Positions 25,856 to 34,885 of a DNA stretch of 64,000 nucleotides are shown here, piece after piece. This DNA comes from DUQX01 sp050948825. GTDB lineage: Bacteria > Bacillota > Dethiobacteria > DTU022 > UBA8154. The notes beneath the pieces are model-generated. The model saw only the letters and a list, made by a program, of their open reading frames with translations. It was not told where the DNA came from and made no database searches. Location: assembly GCA_050948825.1 (NCBI GenBank), contig JBMNEO010000003.1:372001-436000 (forward strand). The letters run 5' to 3'. Positions within the stretch are counted from its first letter, which is position 1; each line of letters begins with the position of its first letter. The position numbers and the translations under genes were made by a program.

Positions 25856-26626
25856 TCAGGCAAGAACAAAACGTTTCTGGTTTACCTCGTACTTCACCAA
25901 CCCCTGTTTTGACGAACTATTAAGGTGCCTGGATATTTCTGAAGGAGTCAGGCCGATAATCTTAGAAATTTCTGCAGTTGAAAGAGGCCTTTCCTGCAAA
26001 AGTAACGTTATCTGACTAATTGCCAATTTGTCTGCAATCAGCTCCTCAAATATCTTTTCAAACTCCTCACCGGAATAAAATTCCTGATATTCTTCCAACG
26101 TTTTAAAATGTGCTCTGAGCCGCTCATTTTCCACCAGCCTGAGATAGGGAACCAGTCTGGTAATTGCCTTAAGCTTCAGCTTTAGTTCGCTTTCGTTCTT
26201 AATTCCTTCGCCTTTGCCAAGCGGCCCCAACTCCTTGACTTGATTAACAAAATTATTAACAGCTTCTGCATAAAGGTTTCCTTCAGCGCCGGACATAAAT
26301 GCGATTCTTAACCTTTCAGGATTTAGCCCGATGTACCCCAGTATCCTTCTAAACAACAGCACCATGTTTAGAGCATGGTAATTTCCATTAGTGATATAAT
26401 TACACTCACCTAAATGGCAGCCGGCAATTAACACCCCGTCCGTTCCATTGGAAAAAGCCCTGAGTAAATGCCCCGGATCTACTCTACCGGTACACATGAC
26501 GCGAATTATTTTCATTTCTGTTGTATATTGCAGTCTGGAAACTCCAGCCAGGTCAGCAGCTCCGTATCCTCACCAGTGGCATACAAACCCCAGTACTTTC
26601 GGTTTAAAATCAAGTGCTGCACTCAT
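25856..26626 (-). CDS. mvhD: Selenocysteine MvhD/BamF-like iron-sulfur subunit with C-terminal helix-turn-helix (module A)
   Basis: The gene runs from ATG 26626 (AAGGAGG upstream) through TGA 26572-26570 (selenocysteine 19, in GFVCHW-Sec-GYGAADLAG) to 25856: 256 residues. The MvhD core (MCTGRVDPGHLLRAF, GCHLGECNYITNGNY) is close to the module B copy. The last 50 residues differ completely: LLLQERPLSTAEISKIIGL then TPSEISRHLNSSSKQGLVKY is a winged helix-turn-helix of ArsR/MarR type. Such a tail could bind DNA, or a partner protein, and is not needed for electron transfer. Programs would start the gene after the TGA. Confidence 0.9.
26535..26547 (-). other. SECIS-like hairpin, module A mvhD
   Basis: Twenty-two bases after the TGA, CTGGA/TCCAG with a GTT loop, identical in place and sequence to the module B hairpin. 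Confidence 0.6.
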
Positions 26627-26686
26627 TTGTTCCCACCTCCTTTTTTATAATTCCGGCTAAATTCCATACGAATACTTCTGCACATC

Positions 26687-29600
26687 TTAAATCATCGCCT
26701 CAATTTGTTGCATAATCTCTTCCTCGGAAAACGCCGCATCAATTTCACTTAAAATTTCTTCATCAGTAAAGTGCTTGAGTTGTATGGCTCCTGTCGGACA
26801 TTTCCTATTGCAAAGGCCGTCTCCTTTACAGAGGACAGGTATAACCCTGGCCTTTCTGCCCTGAGGCGTTTCATGAAACTCAATAGCACCGTATTTGCAT
26901 ACTGAGATACACGCCCCACAAGAAATACATTTATTTTCATCTACCTCGCATACAGAACCGGAGGCGGTAGCTGTATCATGTGAAAGAAGCGTTAAAGCAC
27001 GGCCGGCAGCTCCATAGGCCTGGCTAATCGCTTCCGAGATAAACTTGGGATAATGGGCCATCCCACAGAGATAAACACCCTCTGTGCCGAAATCAACAGG
27101 CCGTAACTTGACGTGTGCTTCCTTAAAGAAACCATCCGGACTTAAAGTAAGCCTAAATTGCCCCGCTACTTCCTCAGTGCCTGCAGAGGGAATAACGGCA
27201 GCTGCCAGCGCAACTACATCGGCATCCAGTTCGAGTTTTTTGCCCAGGACATAATCCGGAAGGGTTACCCTTAAGACGCTCTTGCCTTCCTCATTCTCGG
27301 CAGGTTCAATCTCAGGTTTTTCATCGGGCTCATAGCGGATAAACCTGACGTCTTTACTCGCCGCTTCACGGTAATAATCCTCATTGAACCCATAGGTCCG
27401 CATATCCCTGAAGAGAATATAGATATCCATCTCAGGATTTATCTCTTTTAATTTCAAGGCATTCTTGACTGATTCACTGCAGCATACCCGGCTGCAGTAG
27501 TCCCTGTCTTCGTTTCTGCAGCCCACGCACTGTATCATTACAAGGCTCTCTGCACCTGTAATTCTTTCGTCTCCGGCAGCGATCTTTTCCTCCAGTTCCA
27601 GGTGGGTCATAACGCGCTCGTCTTCTCCGTAAAGGTATTCAGTAGGCGTGGATACTTCGGCGCCTGTAGCGATGATCGCTGCTCCATGTTTTATCTCGGC
27701 AACCCTTCCCCCGGACTCCACTTTGGTGACAAAATTGCCCACGTAACCGTTAACTTCTGTGATAGCTGCATTCGCTAATACATGTATCAGGGGGTGTCGA
27801 TACACTTTTTGTATCAGATCGCGGAGATACTGCTGAACGTCAACCCCTTCCAGGGTGTGATGGATTTTCCGCGCCAGACCGCCCAGGTCCTTCTCTTTTT
27901 CCACCAGGTAAACCTCATGCCCCTGCCCGGCAATGGAAAGCGCACAGTTCATGCCGGCTATCCCTCCGCCGACTACCAGTGCCGCCTTGTTGACGGGCAG
28001 ATCGAATTCCTGCAGCGGTTCCAAGTGGCGGGCCCTTGCTACCGACATCCGGATAATTTCCTTTGCCTTTTTCGTGGCCTTTTCCTTTTCTTTGGCGTGA
28101 ACCCAGGAGCAGTGCTCTCTAATATTCGCCATCTCGAGGTAATACTGGTTAACTCCCGCCTCTTTCAGAGTATCCCGAAATGTCGGCTCATGCGTCCTGG
28201 GAGTACAGGCGGCTACAACCACACGGTTAAGCCCTTTCTCCTTAATCATATCTGTAATTTCCTGCGCAGAATTTGTGGCACACGCAAAAAGCTGTTCCTG
28301 GGCGTAGACAACATTGGGCAGGGTTAAAGCATATTCCACGGCGGAGGGGACATCCACCACTCTTCCGATGTTGGCGCCACAATGGCATACAAAGACCCCT
28401 ATCCTCGGCTCTTCTCCTGAGACATCCTTTTCCGGAGGATATACTCTTTCTTCGGCCAGGCCCCCGCGACGGTAGTTTAGAAGCTCACCGCACTGGGAAC
28501 CGGCACCGCTGGCCGTCATCACCGAATCGGGAATATCCGCCGGACCCTGGAAAGCACCGCTGGTAAAAATCCCCGGACGGGAAGTCTCGATAGGATTAAC
28601 CGGATTGTTCTTGCAGAACCCATGAACATCGAGCTCAATGCCAAATTTCTCTGCCAAGGCCTCATTTCCGTCAGGCGGATTCAACCCGATGGAGAGGACG
28701 ACCATATCGAACTGCTCTTCTTTTACTCCTTCGTCCATGGTAGAGTATCTTATGACGACATTCTTGGTTTCCGGGTCTTCCCTCACTACCGATACGTAGC
28801 TTCTTATAAAGCGAACCCCGGGCAGCTCCTCCGCTCTATGGTAGAACCGCTCAAAGTCCTTGCCGTAGGAACGTATATCGTTATGAAATATCGTGCAATC
28901 TATTTCATTGTAATGATCCTTGGTTAGAATCACCTGTTTCTGCGTATAGGTGCAGCAAACGGCGGAACAATAGCTGTTGCCGCCTTCAAGAACCTGCCTG
29001 GAACCTACGCATTGAATCCAGGCTATCTTCTTGGGATGCTTCTTATCAGAAGTGCGCAGCACCTCGCCTTCGTACGGACCGGTAGATGACAACAGCCGTT
29101 CAAAGTCCATACTGGTTAGTACATTCTCATACTTTCCGTAACCGTAATCACCCCTTAAACTGGGATCAAACGGCTCAAAACCGGACGCAAGTATGATCGC
29201 TCCAACTTTTATCTCCATCTTCTGTGTTGTTTGGCTAAAATCTATGGCATCGTTCTCACATACCCCTTCACAAATCGTACAAGTCTTTTCTGAAAGATAA
29301 AGACAGCTTTCATCAATATAGGAGACAAGGGGAATCGCTTGGGAGAAGTAAATATGGATAGCTTTATTTTTAGATATTTCTTGATTAAATTGATCAGGAT
29401 ACACAACCGGGCAGTTTTCTACACAGGTGCCACAACCCGTGCATCTGCTCTCTATTACATACCTTGGCTTTTTAGTCAACGTTACCTTAAAGTTTCCTGC
29501 CTCCCCTTCTACACCGTTTACCTCAGCATAGGTAAGGACTTCTATATTTTTATGCCGGCCGACCTCGACCAGTTTAGGCGAAAGTATTCATATGGAACAC

Positions 29601-29827
29601 TCATTGGTGGGAAAGGTCTTGTCGAGCTGGGCCATATGGCCGCCAATAGCGGGCCCTTTATCAACAAGGTAAACCTTAAAGCCTGCTGCAGCCAGGTCCA
29701 AAGAAGCCTGGATACCGCTGATCCCTCCGCCAACAACCATCACGTCTCCCATATTGCTGCCTGCAAGATTTTTAACAAGCTGTCCCTTAAGTATTTCCAG
29801 TTCTTTTTCCATTAGTTCATTTTCCAC
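26687..29827 (-). CDS. hdrA: Selenocysteine HdrA/BamE-like flavoprotein (module A)
   Basis: A 1046-residue gene from GTG 29827 to 26687 with one in-frame TGA (29590-29588) read as selenocysteine 80 in PTNECSI-Sec-ILSPKLVE. Order of domains: FAD motif (MVVGGGISGIQAS), ferredoxin insert (CTGCGTCVENCP, CTICEGVCENDA), HdrA core (VCHCGANIG), second FAD motif (LVVGGGIAGMN) and C-terminal ferredoxin (CISCGACISVC, CKGDGLCNRKCP). It is a full-length near twin of the module B HdrA, with exact DNA identity over about 100 bases. It would be the flavin bifurcating subunit linking the MvhD, NuoEF and BamD parts. Confidence 0.93.
29555..29572 (-). other. SECIS-like hairpin, module A hdrA
   Basis: Fifteen bases after the TGA, CTGGTC pairs GGCCGG (two G-U pairs) around loop GAGGTC; same position as in the module B copy. 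Confidence 0.6.
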
Positions 29828-29862
29828 TTTCTATCACCTCATCAGGTTTATGTGCCCGGTCC

Positions 29863-31017
29863 TTAAATCACTTCCTGGATGATCTCCGTGATATCCTTAA
29901 CCTCTATAGTTTCCTCATAATTCAGGCCCAACCTGCTATCTTCAAAAGCATCGATGCAATAGGGGCAGCTGGTAACCAGCACTTCAGCTTCAAGCCCAAC
30001 TGCTTCTTTTAATCTGAGATTGGAAAATCTCTCTTCCATTTTGGTATCGATCCAGATTCTGCCGCCCCCCATTCCACAGCAAAGGCTTTCTTCTCGCGAT
30101 TCATCCATTTCAAGCAGCTCTAAACCCGGTATTCGCTTCAAAACTTCCCGCGGCTCATCATATATGCCATTATGCCGGCCAAGATAGCAAGGATCATGAT
30201 AGGTCACTTTCTTGGCAAAGTCCTTGTTTATCTTCAGCCTTCCTTCATTAATAAGCTCGAATATAAACTCGGTAATATGAACAACCTCAAAGTTTACACT
30301 GAATTCAGGATATTCGTTTTTAAATGTATGGTAGCAATGAGGGGAGGAGACAAGGATCCTCTTAACTCCATTTTCAATAAATGTTTTGATGTTATCCTTG
30401 GCCAGGCGTTTGAACAGCTCTTCATTGCCTGTTTTACGGATGCTTTCTCCACAGCAGTTTTCCTCGGTACCCAGTATCCCAAATTCTACGCCGGCTTTAT
30501 TGAGAATGGCTGCAGTAGCCTGGGCAACCTTTCCTAACCTTGCATCATAACTGGGAAGACAGCCGGGGAAATATAGGATTTCCATCTCCTCGGTAAATTT
30601 TTTTACATTGCAACCCTTAGCCCAATCAGCTCTCTTTGAGCGGTCCTGAACAAAGGGGTTGCCTTCTGCCGCAAGGCTCGCGCTGGCAGAGCGGACGGGT
30701 TTAAGTAAGGCATTTGAAACACCGTATCCCGTAGCCAACCTGCGCAAAGCTACAACGTTATCAATCTGCCTTACATCACGGGGACATTGCAAAACGCACT
30801 TCCCGCAGGTCGTACAACGCCAGACCTCTTCAAGTTCTACTTCCGGCAGGCCGAAAGTGGTTTCACGAATTAATTTGCGAATACTGAAATCTGTAACCTT
30901 GTTCCAGGGACATACCGTATCGCATTTTCCACACTGATAGCAGAACTTGAAATTTTCTCCACCATATTCTTGTATTTCTTCAACTATTTCTTTGAAGGGG
31001 GCTTCAATCTCCATCAT
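29863..31017 (-). CDS. bamD: BamD-like HdrD/GlpC-type iron-sulfur protein
   Basis: A 384-residue protein from ATG 31017 (AGAAGGG upstream; an open frame continues to 31035). N-terminal ferredoxin motifs CYQCGKCDTVCP and CTTCGKCVLQCP are followed by two CCG domains: FPGCLPSYDAR with ENCCGES, and DPCYLGRHNG with LCCGMGGGR. CCG cysteines bind the non-cubane clusters of HdrB-type proteins. It corresponds to BamD, linking the HdrA part to BamBC. Only module A has this gene, so module B may share it. Confidence 0.88.
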   Translation of the reverse strand: MMEIEAPFKEIVEEIQEYGGENFKFCYQCGKCDTVCPWNKVTDFSIRKLIRETTFGLPEVELEEVWRCTTCGKCVLQCPRDVRQIDNVVALRRLATGYGVSNALLKPVRSASASLAAEGNPFVQDRSKRADWAKGCNVKKFTEEMEILYFPGCLPSYDARLGKVAQATAAILNKAGVEFGILGTEENCCGESIRKTGNEELFKRLAKDNIKTFIENGVKRILVSSPHCYHTFKNEYPEFSVNFEVVHITEFIFELINEGRLKINKDFAKKVTYHDPCYLGRHNGIYDEPREVLKRIPGLELLEMDESREESLCCGMGGGRIWIDTKMEERFSNLRLKEAVGLEAEVLVTSCPYCIDAFEDSRLGLNYEETIEVKDITEIIQEVI

Positions 31018-31044
31018 TTTAATCCCTTCTTTCATATTAATGTT

Positions 31045-31590
31045 TTAACCCTTTTGTGATATACGGGTAAAGCTGTCAGCCAGCTTCTGTAACCCATATT
31101 TGTCAATCAATGACTTCAACCCAATCTCCATGTCGTCCAGCTTTAATTCCTCGATTTCTTCCTCTTCCGTTTCTTCATAAGTCAGTGCATCTAGTGAACA
31201 TACCTGGACACACATGGGCTCATCAAGGGGAGGATCGTTATTGCACAGATCGCATTTAAGAGGAAGACCGGAATCGGGATCCTTAAATAAATCCCTGGTC
31301 GGGCAAATAGTCCCACAGAAACTGCATTCGCTGTATTCTTTATCGTTAATCGTATATACACGCCTGCCGTCGCATCCGGCTTTAGTATAATCTGTAGCAC
31401 GAATCGGAACATACTCATCGTTCAGCGGATCTGATACTACGCGGATCCGTGACCTGGCCGGATTAATGCTGCTGTATTTTGGTTCGGCGTGAAATGCGGA
31501 ACAGGCCATCTCACAGGCCCGGCAACCGTTACATTTATCAAGATTTACTTTTATTGTTTTTACTTTTTTCTTTACAAGCTCACCCTTCAC
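31045..31590 (-). CDS. bamC: BamC-like iron-sulfur electron-transfer subunit (module A)
   Basis: A 181-residue ferredoxin-like protein with CNGCRACEMACSAFH, CSFCGTICPT, CDLCNNDPPLDEPMCVQVC and an acidic stretch before a helical tail (GLKSLIDKYGLQKLAD). The start is set at GTG 31590, eight bases after AGGGGGG; GTG 31599 is an alternative. It overlaps or abuts the stop of the AOR-family gene at 31593. It is the paralogue of the 20032 gene and should feed electrons to the module A AOR protein. Confidence 0.87.
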   Translation of the reverse strand: MKGELVKKKVKTIKVNLDKCNGCRACEMACSAFHAEPKYSSINPARSRIRVVSDPLNDEYVPIRATDYTKAGCDGRRVYTINDKEYSECSFCGTICPTRDLFKDPDSGLPLKCDLCNNDPPLDEPMCVQVCSLDALTYEETEEEEIEELKLDDMEIGLKSLIDKYGLQKLADSFTRISQKG

Positions 31591-31592
31591 GG

Positions 31593-33572
31593 TTAACACC
31601 CCCCTGACTTTGGTTCTTCGTCTTTTTGCGCCGGAGTCTCTTTGGAAGGAGTACCTTCGTTGCCTGTCAGGATTCCTTTTTGCAGGAAGTCTTCGCTCAC
31701 GTATTCCAACCCCAGGCTTTCTAGCGTCTCTTTGGTAGGAATTCCATCTTTGGTCCAGCCCTTGAATGCATAATAATCGTCAAGTAATTTCTGCTCAAAC
31801 TCATGATCTCTTACTGCCCAGTGATCCTCGGGAGGCCTCTCATCCTCTCTTCTCAAGCCTCTTCTTACATTAAGAGCCCTAATCAAATTCCGGTTTCTTT
31901 GGAAAATTCTCCATAATCCGTCTTTATCAAGATCCATACCGGTTGCAAGTGAAATAATTTGCGGCATGTTGTTTATATGGTAGACAACTCCACCGCCGAA
32001 TTGTCCCCTAAATGATGATAGGAACCCGCAGAACCCAACGGAATCATCGATATAATGCATCGCCTCATTCCAATCGGTAATGGCGCAGGAAGCCTCATTA
32101 GAAATATCATGGCGTTTTTCCCATTCTAAAAAGTATTTTTTAAACTTTTCATCGGGGAGCACTACTTCCCATTTTTTAACAAATGCTTCTCTTTCCTCCA
32201 TGGTGGGAAGGGGATCTTGAGGGAAAGAACCTTCTATCTGGGTGATGGCCATTTTCTCACCGGTAGCAATCATGAGGAAATAGGGGGGGTTCAGTTTCCC
32301 CAGTTTGATGGGCAACTGCTCAAATTTTTTCGTGGTGTTATGGTCATATTTCTCTGCACCCTTACCAATCTGACGAGCAGCGTGATAAACACCATTGGCT
32401 AATATATCTCCTATTCCCTCCCGCCGGACAACTTTTTCCAATAGGTAGCGAATTCGCTCCCCGGAATCAGACGGGAAATTTGGCAGATCCTGATCGGTCA
32501 AAATCCCGGCTTCGTAAAGCTCGATGGCAAAGGCCAAAACTTGCGGAGTTGAGTACGAGTCCACACCGTACTCCATAGCAGGACCGAGTATTTGATAACT
32601 ATAATCCAGCTCCTTAAAAGCTGCCATATGATAAGTATCTTTTCCGTAACATTTATAGCCAAATCTATTCTGTCCCGCCCAGGAGATCACATTTATGCAT
32701 TTCTTCGAACAATTGTAGCAACCTACCTGCCGGTCCATATTATCATACTTCCATCTTGTCCATCTTTCCTGCAGTTCCTTGCTCCAATAATTTTTTTGAC
32801 GCGTCCGCGCATTGCCCCAGGCAAAATGGTTGTGGTGGAAACTATCATCTTCATCAACCGCCATCCAATCCCCTACATCGTTACTCTCTCCAATTTTATT
32901 CCTCAGCTCCACACACAAATTGAATAGTTCGGCTGGCCGGGCAATATTTACATCCTTAGTCCCGCGAACTGCAATCGCCTTTATTCTTTTATCACCCATG
33001 ACGGGTCCCGGACCCCGGGCTGCGCTGGAAAAACCGTGCTCAATGCTGGCCGTAAAGACTCTGTTCTCACCGGCCAGTCCGATAGCAGCCACCTGAGCAA
33101 AAGGCTCCTTCAGCTCTTCTCTAATAAGTCTCGCCGTCTCTTGAGCCCCTTTACCGCGGAGGTGGGTAGCATCACGTATTTCCACTTTGTCATTTTTTAT
33201 CCACAAATAAACCAGATCGGGAGCTTTGCCGGTAATTACGATGCGATCATAACCAGCATGTTTCAACTCCGGGCCAAAAAACCCTCCCATTAAAGAATGT
33301 GCTAATAAGTTTGTCTGGGGAGAAAAGGTATTAACAGCGGTACGATTACATCCGGGAACAGGCGTGCCATGTAATAGACCCGCACTGAAGATAAGTAGAT
33401 TATCCGGAGAAAAGGGGTCAGTATCGGGGGGGACCCTATCCCATAATATCTTCGCAGCAACACCCTGGCCTCCCAAATATTGTTCCATTAATTTCGGGTC
33501 GGTTTCTACCCTCTCAATGTTTCCTCGGGATAAATCAATTTCTAAATTATACCCTGTCTCTGCGTACCTCAT
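31593..33572 (-). CDS. BamB-family AOR tungsten oxidoreductase with altered active site (module A)
   Basis: A 659-residue AOR-family protein that starts MRYAETGYNLEIDLSRGN, like the other BamB. Cluster cysteines C285, C288, C292 (CYNCSKKC) and the later DDSVGFCGFLSS are present, as is C308 (GYKCYGKD) in the tungsten-ligand place. The catalytic stretch is different: aligned from the WGNAR block, E251/H255/E257/H260 of BamB become M237, E241, D243 and H246, and about 14 residues are missing before it. It therefore keeps the cofactor site but probably uses another substrate. ATG start with GAGGTG; first gene of module A. Confidence 0.85.
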   Translation of the reverse strand: MRYAETGYNLEIDLSRGNIERVETDPKLMEQYLGGQGVAAKILWDRVPPDTDPFSPDNLLIFSAGLLHGTPVPGCNRTAVNTFSPQTNLLAHSLMGGFFGPELKHAGYDRIVITGKAPDLVYLWIKNDKVEIRDATHLRGKGAQETARLIREELKEPFAQVAAIGLAGENRVFTASIEHGFSSAARGPGPVMGDKRIKAIAVRGTKDVNIARPAELFNLCVELRNKIGESNDVGDWMAVDEDDSFHHNHFAWGNARTRQKNYWSKELQERWTRWKYDNMDRQVGCYNCSKKCINVISWAGQNRFGYKCYGKDTYHMAAFKELDYSYQILGPAMEYGVDSYSTPQVLAFAIELYEAGILTDQDLPNFPSDSGERIRYLLEKVVRREGIGDILANGVYHAARQIGKGAEKYDHNTTKKFEQLPIKLGKLNPPYFLMIATGEKMAITQIEGSFPQDPLPTMEEREAFVKKWEVVLPDEKFKKYFLEWEKRHDISNEASCAITDWNEAMHYIDDSVGFCGFLSSFRGQFGGGVVYHINNMPQIISLATGMDLDKDGLWRIFQRNRNLIRALNVRRGLRREDERPPEDHWAVRDHEFEQKLLDDYYAFKGWTKDGIPTKETLESLGLEYVSEDFLQKGILTGNEGTPSKETPAQKDEEPKSGGC

Positions 33573-33875
33573 TTTTCAACACCTCTAGGTATGTTTTTAC
33601 TAAGAACAATCATTTCAAAAAACTAATAAGAACCAATCAAAATCCCATGACTAAATTTTTCATAATTTTCATAATCTAAGCAGTTCCGCTTTTAGCTGCT
33701 ACCAGGGTTTCTAGCTCCGGGAAACTTACATTCGGCTACATACCTTTTCACTCCTTTTTATTGGTTATTAGAGTTGCTTAATTACTGACCTACCGTTTGT
33801 TTTTAAATTATTATTATATTTGGTAATTTGCAGTACTTTATTCGAGTAATCCATCACATTATACGCGTTTTCCCG
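33573..33875 (-). promoter_or_regulatory. Roughly 300-base leader of module A
   Basis: The transcript from the promoter below would carry about 300 untranslated bases. Inside, GTTTC/GAAAC and AGCAG/CTGCT can form two short hairpins near 33680-33740, after an AAGGAG followed nine bases later by ATG-TAG. No known riboswitch consensus was recognised; the moco motif is not apparent. The length suggests regulation but does not prove it. Confidence 0.4.
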
Positions 33876-33881
33876 ATTTCA

Positions 33882-33910
33882 ATTATTTCACAAGGCATTT
33901 TTTTTGTCAA
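33882..33910 (-). promoter_or_regulatory. Sigma-A promoter of module A
   Basis: TTGACA (33910-33905) and AATAAT (33887-33882) are 17 bases apart on the minus strand, facing the bam-like genes. No sigma-54 sequence was seen here. Confidence 0.7.
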
Positions 33911-33994
33911 GGTAATTTTTCCAAATAGTATGACTAAACATGCTTATTATTTCAATCTTTCCCGCTAAGCATTATCTTCAGATGGAGGCTTCCC

Positions 33995-34036
33995 TTTAGA
34001 AAAAACCATTTAGAAAAAACCATTTAGAAAAAACCA
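33995..34036. repeat. Three tandem 14-bp repeats
   Basis: TTTAGAAAAAACCA occurs three times head to tail without change. It lies upstream of the module A promoter. The rest of 33911-34344 has no recognisable gene. Confidence 0.85.
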
Positions 34037-34344
34037 TCCTCATGTTAACCTTTGATCACAAACATGCCTTGAGCAAAGCAGACCTGCGCCGCGGGCAACA
34101 AAATCAGTTCCCGGCAAGGCGTAAATAAATACTTTCTTATCAGGTAATATTCAACGCCGGTTTCTTTTTTCCTGCTAATATTATTAGTAAATGAAAGGAA
34201 ACCAATCTAAAATTTATTACTCCTCCCGGATCGGCGGGAAACCTTCGGCAATCAATATACCAGAGGGTTTTTCATTTTTTCCGTACCCCAAGCTGTCCCC
34301 AAAAAATAACAGATCTACGGTTGCCCACAGCTTCTGCCATCAAA

Positions 34345-34390
34345 GGCATGCCCGGTAGGAGTCGAACCTGCGGCCAACGGATTAGAGTCT
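34345..34390 (-). pseudogene. Partial tRNA-Arg copy (3-prime half)
   Basis: This stretch repeats, with three to four changes, the 3-prime half of the tRNA-Arg at 34545-34620: acceptor strand, the whole T-arm and the anticodon-stem side, in the same orientation. The 5-prime half is missing. It looks like an integration-site remnant. Confidence 0.75.
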
Positions 34391-34499
34391 GCTTAGTTAG
34401 AGCTTATATTCCTGTGCTGCTATTTTTACTGAATGCTCATTTTATCAAGAAGCACTGGCGGACCGACTCAAGGAGCTGGGCGAGGCGATTAAGTTAAAC

Positions 34500-34534
34500 A
34501 ATAACCACGAGATCCATAAATTCCCGTGGTTATT
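34500..34534. terminator. Hairpin upstream of the tRNA-Arg 3-prime end
   Basis: AATAACCACG and CGTGGTTATT form a ten-base stem with a 15-base loop. On the minus strand it follows tRNA-Arg by about ten bases and could terminate it; the T-run is absent. Confidence 0.5.
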
Positions 34535-34544
34535 GCATTTCATC

Positions 34545-34620
34545 TGGCACGCCCGGCAGGAGTCGAACCTGCGGCCAACGGATTAGAAGTCCGTTGCTCT
34601 GTCCTCTGAGCTACGGGCGC
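34545..34620 (-). tRNA. tRNA-Arg (TCT)
   Basis: A 76-base cloverleaf with acceptor GCGCCCG/CGGGCGT (one G-U pair), anticodon loop CTTCTAA (anticodon TCT), GGTTCGACTCC T-arm and encoded CCA. Confidence 0.94.
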
Positions 34621-34636
34621 ATGCTTATGTGTGATT

Positions 34637-34664
34637 ATTATATCACAAAGGGAGCAAAATACAA
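34637..34664 (-). promoter_or_regulatory. Promoter of tRNA-Arg
   Basis: TTGTAT (34664-34659) and TATAAT (34642-34637), 16 bases apart, 17 bases before the tRNA. Confidence 0.7.
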
Positions 34665-34885
34665 GTGACTTGGAGGATTTAGAGAGGACTACAAAGGTCT
34701 GCATTTTGTGTGATTCCTTGTAAAAAAGCAGTCCCACGGGGAGGGGCTATCGGCAAAGGTCACTCCATTTCCAAGTATACTATTCTGCTTTCAACGCTCC
34801 CTGAAATAATTTGAATTACAATAATTGCACTTAGCTTGTAATTATGGATACGGATCCAGTTGTAATCCATCCGGTTATAATAATA

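Noticed and set aside
33680..33745. GTG-started 19-codon leader peptide in the module A leader
   Set aside because: The only ribosome site overlaps the GTG itself, so initiation there is unlikely.
33995..34036. CRISPR array
   Set aside because: The repeats are contiguous without spacers. No cas genes or spaced repeats are present anywhere in the window.
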